Source: Pseudaquidulcibacter sp964443435 (GTDB lineage: Bacteria > Pseudomonadota > Alphaproteobacteria > Caulobacterales > Aquidulcibacteraceae). Taken from it: 20,040 bases of DNA. Position 1 is the first letter of the stretch. Each line of letters begins with the position of its first letter. The stretch lies in the NCBI GenBank assembly GCA_964443435.1, contig CAYUCW010000039.1:1-20040 (forward strand), in the 5' to 3' direction. Under the pieces are notes generated by a model, which saw only the letters and a program-made list of their open reading frames with translations, was not told the origin of the DNA and did no database searches. Positions 1-6,723 of this stretch are shown in pieces. A program made the translations under genes and the position numbers.

Positions 1-710
1 AAAAGCTGTGGGTTATTTTGAAATAAATCAATACAGAGCATTAATAAATCGCCAAAATCAACGCAGTTTAAAGTTTTTAATCGTGCTTGATAAATTTCAT
101 AAAGCCTTATGCCGCGCCCATCGGCAAATTCATAACCTTCGCCTTTTGGTACTTTAGAAGGGGTTAAGGCGCGATTTTTCCAACCATCAATAAGCACAGC
201 AAGAAATCGCGCGGTCCATCTTTTGCTATCGATATTTTCGGCTTCGATTACTTGTTTTAAAAGCCGTATTTGATCATCAGTATCAATAATTGTGAATGTT
301 GATTTAAGCCCTACCGCTTCGGCATGCCTACGTAATATTTTTGACGCAAGAGAATGGAAAGTTCCAAGCCATTCAAGCCCACCATTAAAGCCATGTGGCG
401 AATTATCGGCAAGTAGCCTTTCGGTACGCTCACGCATTTCTTTGGCGGCTTTATTGGTAAATGTTACCGCAAGAATATTATAGGGACGCGCACGCCCAGT
501 TTGCACAAGATTCGCAAGGCGGCAAGTAAGCACTCGCGTTTTACCAGTTCCTGCGCCCGCAAGTACTAATACAGGGCCTTCAAGTGTATTTGCGGCTTCT
601 AATTGTTCTTTATTAAGACCTTGCAAAAATGGCGCGATTTGACCACCTGCTTGGTTGCCATTCATACCAAGCATTGCGCGTTGTGAAATTGTAAGTTTTG
701 CTTCGGACAT
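1..710 (-). CDS. uvrD: UvrD/PcrA-type ATP-dependent DNA helicase (N-terminal part, cut by window edge)
   Basis: Superfamily 1A 3'-5' DNA helicase acting in nucleotide-excision and mismatch repair. The reading frame starts at an ATG at 710 and stays open for 236 codons to the window edge; full-length relatives are about 700-800 residues, so roughly the first third is visible. Motifs: Q-motif GLNKEQLEAA (residues 31-40), Walker A LAGAGTGKT (50-58), motif Ia VTFTNKAAKEM (82-92), the GTFHSLASKILRRHA segment (116-130) and the VDFGDLL segment (217-223). The DExx box lies beyond the window. About 25 residues precede the Q-motif, a short extension. No strong Shine-Dalgarno precedes the ATG. The GH31 gene lies 81 bp upstream in the same direction. 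The leader holds a 7-1-7 palindrome and a LexA-like box. UvrD versus PcrA/Rep cannot be separated from this part. Confidence 0.93.
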   Translation of the reverse strand, partial: MSEAKLTISQRAMLGMNGNQAGGQIAPFLQGLNKEQLEAANTLEGPVLVLAGAGTGKTRVLTCRLANLVQTGRARPYNILAVTFTNKAAKEMRERTERLLADNSPHGFNGGLEWLGTFHSLASKILRRHAEAVGLKSTFTIIDTDDQIRLLKQVIEAENIDSKRWTARFLAVLIDGWKNRALTPSKVPKGEGYEFADGRGIRLYEIYQARLKTLNCVDFGDLLMLCIDLFQNNPQL

Positions 711-721
711 ATTATTCTTTG

Positions 722-736
722 TAAGTGAATCACTTA
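722..736. promoter_or_regulatory. Perfect 7-1-7 palindrome in uvrD leader
   Basis: TAAGTGA, one A, then TCACTTA form a perfect inverted repeat starting 12 bp upstream of the uvrD ATG. It could be an operator for a dimeric repressor or simply a leader hairpin. No known factor is assigned. Confidence 0.35.
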
Positions 737-741
737 TCTTA

Positions 742-756
742 GAACAAGACGTAAAC
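742..756 (-). promoter_or_regulatory. LexA-like box (7 of 8 positions) upstream of uvrD
   Basis: On the plus strand this reads GAAC-N7-AAAC, that is GTTT-N7-GTTC on the coding strand of uvrD. The alphaproteobacterial LexA consensus is GTTC-N7-GTTC, so one position differs. It lies 32-46 bp upstream of the ATG, a fitting place for an SOS operator of a repair helicase. A single 7/8 match in AT-rich DNA can arise by chance. Confidence 0.3.
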
Positions 757-791
757 AAAAGCCACGAATTTTGATTTAAAACTGCAATCGC

Positions 792-3125
792 TTAATTTAG
801 ATTCGAAACTTTACAATTCGGTAGTTTTAAATTTGTTTCTTTGCCTAAGTATTTGATATTAGTAGTTTTAGTATCAAGGGTGCTACCACAAATAATTTTA
901 AAATCTTGAGTTTTAGGCATGTCTTTAAAAGATCCTATTCTATCTTTTAATGTTAATTGCTTTAAATTCTCATCCCAAACAAACTTAATTATTGAATATT
1001 GACCCTTTTCATATTCATAGCCATCGCCGCTATCATCATAAAGTGAATATTCAGCATTCTTGCCAGGATAGATTCTTATTTCAATAGGCTCAATTGATTT
1101 TTCATCGGCATATTGTTTTACTGGCCCTAAAGGCAGAATGCTTCCTGATTTTATAAATAAAGGTATCGTATTTATGTCAGCTTTTGCAGATATTACCTGC
1201 TCACCCTTAAAGAGTTTGCCATCATAGAAATTATACCAATTATTATCCTTCGGAAGATAAACACTTCTTTGTTTTGTGTTTGCTTGAATAACTGGGCTAA
1301 CCAGTATTTCTTTTCCAAACATATATTGGTCGGTCACATTTAACGCGGTTCTATCTTTTCTGAAATCCATAGCAAGTGGACGCATCATAGTTCCAGAATT
1401 ATTAGTAACCTCCCAAGACATAGAATAAATATAAGGTAATAAACGATATCTTAGCTTAGTATAATCAATTAAGATTTTCTGAGTATCGGCGTTAAATTGC
1501 CAAATTTCTTTACCTGCACCTGTGCCATGGATTCTAAACATTGGATTGAATACAGCGAATTGATACCAACGAGTGAAAAGTTCGGCATATCCTTTTTCTT
1601 TTGGATCACCACCAAAGAAGCCACCAATATCAGCCGACCAGTACGGAATTCCACCAATTGAGAAATTTAGTGCCGCAGGAATCTGTCTTTGAAACACATC
1701 CCAAGTGCCAACCGTGTCACCTGACCAAGTTATTGAAGCGTTTCTTTGCTGCCCCAAATATGCAGATCTTGTAAGAATAAATGCACGTTTATGGTTTATA
1801 TCTTGTTTCATGCCATCATGTACGGCAGTTGTGTGTAATAATGGATAGGCGTTGAGAACGGCGCTACCTCTACCTGCTGCTGTATTAACATCACGCATTT
1901 CGCCCCAATTGCCGCCAAGTTCGGCTTCGCTACCGTCAAGCCAGAAGCCATCATAGCCAAGTGTACCAAGGTTCTTGCTGATTTGTTCCCAATATATCTT
2001 CCTACCATTATCAGAATAGGCATCATACCATCTTCCGACCCCTTGTGGGTAAACATTATTATAGGTTTTAGGATATAAAGCGCCAATAGAATCGAGCTCA
2101 TGCGCATTTTTAGTCCCTAGATCAAATCTTGGCCAAACAGATATAATTGTGTGAATATTATTATCATGTAATTCTTTTACCATTCCAGCAGGATTAGGGA
2201 ATCTTGCTTTGTCAAATTCATGACTGCCCCATTGATCTTTAGACCAATATTGCCAATCTTGCACAATTACATCAAATGGAATTTTTAATTCACGATGTTT
2301 TTTAGCGACTGAAACAAGTTCTTCTTGGGTTTTATATCGCTCTTTTGATTGCCAAAGCCCCCAAGACCAACGCGGCATCATTGGCGCTTTTCCAGTTAAT
2401 AGCCTATAGCCAGCAATAATATCATCAATTTCAGGACCATAAATGAAATTATAATTTATAATCTCACCATCTTCAGAATTTATATCTAAACTTGATGAAG
2501 CCTGTGGAATACCAACATCTATATTAGTAATTGACGGATTGTGCCAAATAATTCCATAACCTTTAGAAGAAACAATTACCGGAACACCAACATCACTATT
2601 CGCTTGTTGTAATTTAATGCTTAGGCCACGGCTATTTAATCTTCCATTTTGATGTTGCCCAAACCCATAAATAGCATCAGTATGGCTTATATAGAAGCTT
2701 TGCTTAATTCCCTTTTCTAGTTTTCTAGCATTATCACCATATTCACCAAGAATAACCTCATCTTTTAAGTCTAGAAAGATTATAACTCCATCGGTTTTAC
2801 CAATCTTAACTTTTAATTTCTTTGTAATTATAAAATAATTATCTTTATCTTCCTGAAGCTCCCAAGTCGAAGTATTTTTAATTGCTAATAATTCAGGTGT
2901 GTAATTATCTCTTAGAGTTTCACTATTCTTAAACTTAATATTTATTATATTATCAGTAATTGGTTCAATAAATAATATACCATTCTTCTGATTGATTTTA
3001 ACGTATTTATCTGTTTTATCTATGGTTTTTAAAGATACTGCATCATTATTTGTTTGTGCATAAGCATGATTAAACTGAAATCCAAAATTTAAAGCTATTG
3101 ATAATATTGTAATTATTTTTTTCAT
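792..3125 (-). CDS. Exported GH31 family alpha-glycosidase (alpha-glucosidase/alpha-xylosidase type)
   Basis: Retaining alpha-glycoside hydrolase of family GH31, 777 residues. A signal peptide (residues 1-23, KK then a hydrophobic core ending AYAQ) predicts export to the periplasm. Residues about 40-240 form the N-terminal beta-sandwich, about 250-590 the catalytic barrel (SWGLWQSKERYKTQEE near 254), and the C-terminus a DUF5110-like beta domain (IEIRIYPGKNAEYSLYDDSGDGYEYEKG). The nucleophile is Asp397 in GFWLDGSEAE and the likely acid/base Asp470 in WSGDTVGTWD; both are present, so the enzyme should be active. Substrate (alpha-glucan, isoprimeverose-type or other) cannot be fixed from sequence. 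The start has a good Shine-Dalgarno (GGAAG, 3132-3136, 6 nt spacing) and a plausible promoter upstream. It is monocistronic or reads toward uvrD. Confidence 0.93.
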   Translation of the reverse strand: MKKIITILSIALNFGFQFNHAYAQTNNDAVSLKTIDKTDKYVKINQKNGILFIEPITDNIINIKFKNSETLRDNYTPELLAIKNTSTWELQEDKDNYFIITKKLKVKIGKTDGVIIFLDLKDEVILGEYGDNARKLEKGIKQSFYISHTDAIYGFGQHQNGRLNSRGLSIKLQQANSDVGVPVIVSSKGYGIIWHNPSITNIDVGIPQASSSLDINSEDGEIINYNFIYGPEIDDIIAGYRLLTGKAPMMPRWSWGLWQSKERYKTQEELVSVAKKHRELKIPFDVIVQDWQYWSKDQWGSHEFDKARFPNPAGMVKELHDNNIHTIISVWPRFDLGTKNAHELDSIGALYPKTYNNVYPQGVGRWYDAYSDNGRKIYWEQISKNLGTLGYDGFWLDGSEAELGGNWGEMRDVNTAAGRGSAVLNAYPLLHTTAVHDGMKQDINHKRAFILTRSAYLGQQRNASITWSGDTVGTWDVFQRQIPAALNFSIGGIPYWSADIGGFFGGDPKEKGYAELFTRWYQFAVFNPMFRIHGTGAGKEIWQFNADTQKILIDYTKLRYRLLPYIYSMSWEVTNNSGTMMRPLAMDFRKDRTALNVTDQYMFGKEILVSPVIQANTKQRSVYLPKDNNWYNFYDGKLFKGEQVISAKADINTIPLFIKSGSILPLGPVKQYADEKSIEPIEIRIYPGKNAEYSLYDDSGDGYEYEKGQYSIIKFVWDENLKQLTLKDRIGSFKDMPKTQDFKIICGSTLDTKTTNIKYLGKETNLKLPNCKVSNLN

Positions 3126-3163
3126 GCTTTGCTTCCAATATGTAATATAAATCTGTATTGTCA

Positions 3164-3192
3164 GACATATTGCACAAAAAACTTTGTGTCAA
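3164..3192 (-). promoter_or_regulatory. Putative promoter of the GH31 gene with overlapping dyads
   Basis: On the minus strand a perfect TTGACA -35 (3187-3192) is followed by 17 bp and a TATGTC -10 (3164-3169), about 40 bp upstream of the GH31 ATG. The -35 and spacer coincide with an imperfect inverted repeat (TTGCACAAA 3170-3178, TTTGTGTCAA 3183-3192), and TGTCAGACA (3159-3167) covers the -10. Dyads placed over both promoter elements suggest repression by a dimeric regulator; that is inference. Confidence 0.5.
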
Positions 3193-3209
3193 TATATGAT
3201 ATATAATTG

Positions 3210-3240
3210 TTATAAGTTTATCATAATGGAAAACTTATAA
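3210..3240. repeat. Perfect 10-bp inverted repeat between GH31 and vanZ-like genes
   Basis: TTATAAGTTT (3210-3219), an 11-bp spacer, then AAACTTATAA (3231-3240). The arms are perfect and their centres are 21 bp apart, two helical turns, which suits an operator read on one face of the DNA. It lies upstream of both divergent genes. It could also form a weak AT hairpin in the vanZ-like leader. Confidence 0.5.
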
Positions 3241-3288
3241 ACGCTTATTTTAGCTTTGAAAAAATACAAATCATATTATTTAGTTAAG

Positions 3289-3648
3289 ATGAATTATAAA
3301 AACCTCTCACTAATCGCGTTTATTATTTCGCTTATTGTAATTTTATTCCTAGCTTTAATGCCATTTTCAGGGAATGGTACAAGCTATATAGGTTCTGATA
3401 AAATCAATCATTTTATAGCTTTTTTTGTATTATATGCTCTGGCGATAGCAGCTTTTCCAAAAATTGCTTATTGGAAATTATTTGGCGGCCTTGCTGCTTT
3501 GGGGCTATTGATTGAAGTTCTGCAAAGCCTTCCATTTATAGGCCGCGATATGGAAAAGCTTGATTTTATAGTTGAAATTATTGCAATGCTTTTAGTGCAA
3601 GCGGTTATAATTGCGGAATCTATTAGAAAATCAAATAAGATTTTTTAA
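3289..3648 (+). CDS. VanZ-like family membrane protein
   Basis: Small integral membrane protein of 119 residues with about four hydrophobic segments. Family hallmarks are SDKINHFIAFFVLYALA in the middle, then the LLIEVLQSLPFIGRDMEKLDFIVE segment, matching the usual D-K-x-x-H-F and I-E-x-x-Q...R...D pattern of VanZ-like proteins. The role of these proteins outside glycopeptide-resistance clusters is unknown; nothing here suggests resistance. I chose the ATG at 3289; an in-frame TTG at 3256 would add 11 residues but looks like leader sequence. The 3' end overlaps the convergent ribbon-helix-helix gene by 18 bp. Confidence 0.8.
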   Translation: MNYKNLSLIAFIISLIVILFLALMPFSGNGTSYIGSDKINHFIAFFVLYALAIAAFPKIAYWKLFGGLAALGLLIEVLQSLPFIGRDMEKLDFIVEIIAMLLVQAVIIAESIRKSNKIF

Positions 3649-3834
3649 GCAATAAACCCTTATAGAGCTTGCAAGCGGTCTTTCGCCTCTAAGGCCATCA
3701 ATCAACATTATAAGATTTGAAAGAGTTTGCGCATTATTATTTGCAATTTTTAATAATGCATCCCAAAATTCGGGCTCTAGGGCGATTGATGTTTGATGAC
3801 CACCCAAAGTGAAAGAACGTTTTATAAGATTCAT
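3631..3834 (-). CDS. Ribbon-helix-helix domain protein (COG4321-like)
   Basis: Protein of 67 residues. The N-terminal strand KRSFTLGGHQTSIALEPEFW followed by two helices (DALLKIANNNAQTLSNLIMLIDGL) is the ribbon-helix-helix pattern of a short alphaproteobacterial family, and SSIRVYCL closes it. Such proteins are presumed DNA-binding, but a target is not established. Its ATG overlaps the TGA of the DUF4169 gene as ATGA (3831-3834), so it is the translationally coupled last gene of a three-gene operon. Its 3' end runs 18 bp into the convergent vanZ-like gene. Confidence 0.85.
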   Translation of the reverse strand: MNLIKRSFTLGGHQTSIALEPEFWDALLKIANNNAQTLSNLIMLIDGLRGERPLASSIRVYCLKNLI

Positions 3835-4025
3835 TTTTCTGAATCCTTATCTTTTTCAAATTGTTTTTCAAGAAGCCTTTTTTGCTCAATAAGATTAAGT
3901 TTCTTTATTTTTTCTTTTAAGAATTTTGGTGTGCCAAAAAGCACACGATTATTTTTAGCGCGCGCTTCTTTATCGGCCTTCGCCTTTTCTTTTTTGAATT
4001 TATTGAAATTAATTATATCGCTCAT
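3831..4025 (-). CDS. DUF4169 family protein
   Basis: Highly charged protein of 64 residues, starting MSDIINFNKFKKEKAKADKE and rich in Lys/Glu, with the ARAKNNRVLFGTPKFLKEK segment typical of DUF4169. It is probably a long helix or coiled coil; function is unknown. I use the ATG at 4025 because it forms an ATGA overlap with the upstream gene (4022-4025); a start 7 codons earlier would be an unlikely longer overlap. DUF4169 next to a COG4321-type ribbon-helix-helix gene is a pairing typical of Alphaproteobacteria. Confidence 0.85.
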   Translation of the reverse strand: MSDIINFNKFKKEKAKADKEARAKNNRVLFGTPKFLKEKIKKLNLIEQKRLLEKQFEKDKDSEK

Positions 4026-4468
4026 GCTGGTGGATTTGTCGCGCAATCAAAAGCTTTTTTATTTAATGATGCAGGGTTTGAAACTGAAGAATTAGCCTCG
4101 GCTTCCATTCCTTTTTTTACAAGGTCATTTACTTTATCGCCTGTAATTCCTTCTTTATCGGCAAGGGTAAACACGCGCTCTAGCCATAAATTAGTGGCAT
4201 TAGCAACGCCATTCTCACTTGACCATTCAGGTGCGGCAAGGGCAGCAATTTGCAAAACCGCAGCGCAAGAAACCGCAGATTTTAGATTATCACTCACAGG
4301 TTTTGATGGCGCCATATCATCTGTAACCGGAATTTGTTCATCAATAATTGGGGCTTGTTTGGGTGGATTAGGAACACTGCTTTGAAGTGGCTGCACACTA
4401 TAATTCTGTGCCAATACTGGCAAAGAAATAAGTGAAAGCCCGCAAATAATAGCCATTTTGAAACGCAT
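4022..4468 (-). CDS. Exported hypothetical protein, first gene of the DUF4169 operon
   Basis: I do not recognise the family. The 148 residues begin with a signal peptide (MRFKMAIICGLSLISLPVLAQ), so the product is probably periplasmic. A Pro-rich linker (about 30-60) leads to a mostly helical region with SAVSCAAVLQIAALAAPEW and a C-terminal FDCATNPPA; these two cysteines could pair. An alternative start at codon 5 is possible. Its TGA overlaps the next ATG (ATGA), so all three genes are likely co-expressed, which is odd for one secreted and two cytoplasmic products. Confidence 0.75.
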   Translation of the reverse strand: MRFKMAIICGLSLISLPVLAQNYSVQPLQSSVPNPPKQAPIIDEQIPVTDDMAPSKPVSDNLKSAVSCAAVLQIAALAAPEWSSENGVANATNLWLERVFTLADKEGITGDKVNDLVKKGMEAEANSSVSNPASLNKKAFDCATNPPA

Positions 4469-4535
4469 AATGCTTAAATCCCGTGTTTTTAATTAAAAAT
4501 GCAAATATCACGCCAAAGATGAATGTAAAATGAAA

Positions 4536-5275
4536 TTATTTTTTAAATATATTCAAAGCTGCATATTGAAGTAATAAAATTGTCTTTGCGTCAAGTATTT
4601 CGCCAGTTTGGAACATTTCCCATGCCTGTTTAAAAGGGATTTCTAAAACTTCAATTTCTTCACCTTCATCAATAAGGCCGCCGCCATTACTAATTTTATT
4701 ATTTGCATCATATTCCGCAATAAATAAGTGAAGTCTTTGTTTTACCGCGCCAGGGCAAACAAAAGTTTCCATTATTTTTTGTGCTCTAGTAATTTTATAA
4801 CCCGCTTCTTCTTCGGTTTCAGCGATTATTCTTTTTAGTGGATCTGCGCCATCTAAAACCCCTGCTGGTACTTCTATAAGCATGCCATCATGCCCATTAA
4901 GTGAAATTGGCATGCGAAATTGGCGGATTAAAATAATAGTTTCATTTTTAAGATTATAAAGAAGAATGCCAGCGCCATCACCGCAATCATAAACTTCACG
5001 ATGCTGTGCCTGCCAAGAACCATCATTTCTTAAATATTCAAAATCATATCTTTCAAGAGTATAAAAATTATTTGAAAGTGTTTTTTGGCTTANNNNNNNN
5101 NNNNNNNNNNNNNNNNNNNNNNNNNNNNNNNNNNNNNNNNNNNNNNNNNNNNNNNNNNNNNNNNNNNNNNNNNNNNNNNNNNNNNNNNNNNNTCAAAATC
5201 ATATCTTTCAAGAGTATAAAAATTATTTGAAAGTGTTTTTTGGCTTAATATTTTTATTTGGGGGAGGTTTTTCAT
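4536..5275 (-). CDS. nudK: NudK-like Nudix hydrolase (GDP-mannose/ADP-ribose type), split by assembly gap
   Basis: Nudix pyrophosphohydrolase resembling E. coli NudK (GDP-mannose hydrolase) along its whole length: REVYDCGDGAGILLYN, LIRQFRMP, PAGVLDG, the Nudix helix ending ETEEEAGY, GGGLIDEGEEIEVLEIPF and TGEILDAKTILLLQY. The Nudix box has the one-residue-short NudK spacing; the Glu after PAG-VLDGA is Asp and the usual Arg before the REUxEE core is not visible, so substrate may differ. The span contains 100 N (5093-5192) flanked by identical 55-bp copies. Collapsing the overlap joins an N-terminal part (ATG at 5275, MKNLPQIKILSQKTL) in frame to the C-terminal part, giving one intact protein of 194 residues. 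The gene is therefore not broken. No clear Shine-Dalgarno is seen. Confidence 0.88.
5038..5092. repeat. 55-bp contig-end overlap, left copy (gap 1)
   Basis: Identical to 5193-5247 and directly abutting the N run. This is an assembly artefact (unmerged contig ends), not a biological repeat; both copies encode the same stretch of the nudK-like gene. Confidence 0.95.
5093..5192. other. Assembly gap 1 (100 N)
   Basis: Exactly 100 N, a conventional placeholder length. Flanking 55-bp identity and restored reading frame on collapse show that no sequence is missing here; the true sequence is about 155 bp shorter. Confidence 0.95.
5193..5247. repeat. 55-bp contig-end overlap, right copy (gap 1)
   Basis: Second copy of 5038-5092, on the other side of the N run; see that entry. 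Confidence 0.95.
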
Positions 5276-5354
5276 AATACACAAATATATTAACTAGAAT
5301 ATTTTGCAAATACTATAATTAGAATAACCGAATTAAAAATCATAATTTTTGAGA

Positions 5355-5382
5355 TTGACAAATAATCAATATGCTATGATAT
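5355..5382 (+). promoter_or_regulatory. Putative promoter of the lipoprotein gene
   Basis: A perfect TTGACA (5355-5360), a 16-bp spacer and TGATAT (5377-5382) lie about 30 bp before the lipoprotein ATG. A good Shine-Dalgarno follows (AGGGG ending 5404, 7 nt before the ATG). Confidence 0.45.
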
Positions 5383-5411
5383 TTAATTTAAAGTAGTATA
5401 GGGGTTGGATT

Positions 5412-5804
5412 ATGAATAATTATTTTAAATTAACGCAAGGCATACTCGCGACGATAATTATTGTTTCACTTGGCGCATGTTCAACAACATCGCAAGAAGT
5501 AAAAAATAATCAAAATACCTCAATTGTAAGTAATGAATTAGGCTCGAAAAATAACCCTATAAAAGTTTATATGCCAATGGGAGAGCACAATTATTTAAGG
5601 CGCTTGCGTTGTAAAAATGGAGTGGCGCCAGATTATTATCGTATTGGAAATGTTGGGGTTGGTGTTTTTGGCAATATAGTTGATTTATATTCGGTAACTT
5701 GCGTTGGATCGGAGCCAGCAAAAAGCAATATTTATATGGATATGTATTTTCCAAAACATATTGAAAAGAATGCACCTAATGGCTTTATATTAATTACCGA
5801 ATAA
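5412..5804 (+). CDS. Small predicted lipoprotein, family not recognised
   Basis: A 130-residue protein with a lipoprotein signal: hydrophobic segment (10-20) and lipobox LGAC with Cys23 as the lipidation site. Residue +2 is Ser, which favours outer-membrane sorting by the E. coli rule. The mature part starts with a flexible Ser/Asn stretch and then a compact domain with GSKNNPIKVYMPMGEHNYLRR, PDYYRIGNVGVGVFGNIVD and a cysteine pair (RLRCKNG, SVTCVG) that could form a disulfide, ending in MYFPKHIEKNAP. Function is unknown. It has its own promoter and stands alone between the nudK-like gene and the convergent gntR gene. Confidence 0.8.
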   Translation: MNNYFKLTQGILATIIIVSLGACSTTSQEVKNNQNTSIVSNELGSKNNPIKVYMPMGEHNYLRRLRCKNGVAPDYYRIGNVGVGVFGNIVDLYSVTCVGSEPAKSNIYMDMYFPKHIEKNAPNGFILITE

Positions 5805-5836
5805 CCTAACATTAATAAAATTATAAAATTACACAA

Positions 5837-6559
5837 TTATTTAGCCAAAGATAATTCTTTTTTTCGACAATCTTCCATTAGGGCAAGTGCACCTTTGATT
5901 AAGTTTTGCATCGATTTTTCCGCGAGATCTGGCTTGCCAATAAGAATTGCATCGGCAACTGTTTTATGATCTTCAACGCTTGCAAAGCGCGCACCCTTCA
6001 TTTCATTGGTTTTTCTTATGCTAAATCTTAGTGCGGTATCAATAAGTTCTTTTAATTGGATAAAAAATCTATTTCCGCTGGCTTCTAAAACGGCAATATG
6101 GAATGCAATATCAGATTCTAGATTGTCATCTTCACCTTGTTCGGCCTTAATCATTCGATTTATAGCTTTGGTGATTTCTTCTTTTTGCTTAGGTGTTGCA
6201 CGTTTTGCCGCAAGTGAAGCGGCACCAGGCTCTACATTAAGTCTTATTTCGGTGAATTCAATTAATAAATCTAAGGAAAAATTTCTTTCCAGAATCCATT
6301 TTAAAACGTCGGGGTCAAATAAATTCCAATCGGCTTCGCTATTAATTACTATCCCCCTACGCCTTCTTGAAGACATTAAGCCTTTGGAAACCAGCATTTT
6401 AACGGCTTCTCTAGTTACAGATCGTGCGGCACTATATTTTTCGCATAATTCACTTTCTTTAGGGAAAGTAACATTGTCGTATTTGCCCGTTACAATCGCC
6501 ACACCTAAATCTTGAACAATAGTTTCAGTTACATTTAAAGAGCTTATTGTTGCCCTCAT
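5837..6559 (-). CDS. GntR family transcriptional regulator, FadR/FCD type
   Basis: Regulator of 240 residues. Residues about 10-72 form the GntR winged helix (GKYDNVTFPKESELCEKYSA, VTREAVKMLVSKGLMSSRRRRGI). Residues about 98-225 form the FCD ligand domain. The linker WNLFDPDVLKWIL is typical of sugar-acid regulators of the DgoR/ExuR kind. Of the usual FCD metal ligands Asp150, His154 and His198 are visible, but the His expected in the last helix (near 219-220) is replaced (MQNLI), so metal binding may be altered. The start has a good Shine-Dalgarno (AAGGA, 6567-6571, 7 nt spacing). It diverges from the first VWA gene. Likely targets are sugar-acid or oligouronide genes; GH28, GH31 and the transporter in this window are candidates by inference only. 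Confidence 0.9.
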   Translation of the reverse strand: MRATISSLNVTETIVQDLGVAIVTGKYDNVTFPKESELCEKYSAARSVTREAVKMLVSKGLMSSRRRRGIVINSEADWNLFDPDVLKWILERNFSLDLLIEFTEIRLNVEPGAASLAAKRATPKQKEEITKAINRMIKAEQGEDDNLESDIAFHIAVLEASGNRFFIQLKELIDTALRFSIRKTNEMKGARFASVEDHKTVADAILIGKPDLAEKSMQNLIKGALALMEDCRKKELSLAK

Positions 6560-6570
6560 TAGCTATTCCT

Positions 6571-6590
6571 TATTTTATTTTATTTTATTT
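6571..6590. repeat. Four perfect TATTT pentamers in gntR leader
   Basis: TATTT repeated four times without error, immediately upstream of the gntR Shine-Dalgarno. Slippage here would change leader or promoter spacing but not the reading frame. In AT-rich DNA it may be trivial. Confidence 0.7.
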
Positions 6591-6611
6591 AATATATTGA
6601 ATTTAATTATT

Positions 6612-6619
6612 TTGTACAA
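6612..6619. promoter_or_regulatory. TTGTACAA palindrome, candidate GntR operator
   Basis: Perfect 8-bp palindrome in the region between gntR and the first VWA gene, 53 bp before the gntR ATG. GntR/FadR proteins bind GT...AC half-sites, so autoregulation is possible. The site is short and unproven. Confidence 0.25.
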
Positions 6620-6692
6620 GACATTAGATATATAAAATAATTATAAATAAATATTTATGAAATTGTCATTATATTAATTTTAATAAAGTAAA

Positions 6693-6718
6693 TAGCTAAG
6701 CTATAAGAGGCTTAGTTA
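6693..6718 (+). promoter_or_regulatory. Hairpin holding the Shine-Dalgarno of the first VWA gene in its loop
   Basis: TAGCTAAGC (6693-6701) pairs with GCTTAGTTA (6710-6718) with one mismatch; the 8-nt loop TATAAGAG and the adjoining G carry the only Shine-Dalgarno-like motif (AAGAGG, 6705-6710) before the GTG at 6724. It may gate translation or be a protein-binding dyad. Confidence 0.4.
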
Positions 6719-6723
6719 AAAAA

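Noticed and set aside
292..483. Plus-strand small frame inside uvrD
   Set aside because: Antisense to conserved helicase motifs; no ribosome site or family match.
3289..3648. Glycopeptide resistance gene (vanZ)
   Set aside because: VanZ-like membrane proteins are widespread; no vanHAX-type genes are nearby.
5038..5247. 55-bp direct repeats as target-site or att duplications around an inserted element
   Set aside because: They abut exactly 100 N, the same 55-bp length recurs at the second gap, and collapsing restores an open Nudix gene; assembly overlap explains all of it.
5006..5284. Reading frames running through the N run on both strands
   Set aside because: Frames across N are artefacts; only the minus-strand N-terminal part of the Nudix gene is real and is merged into that entry.
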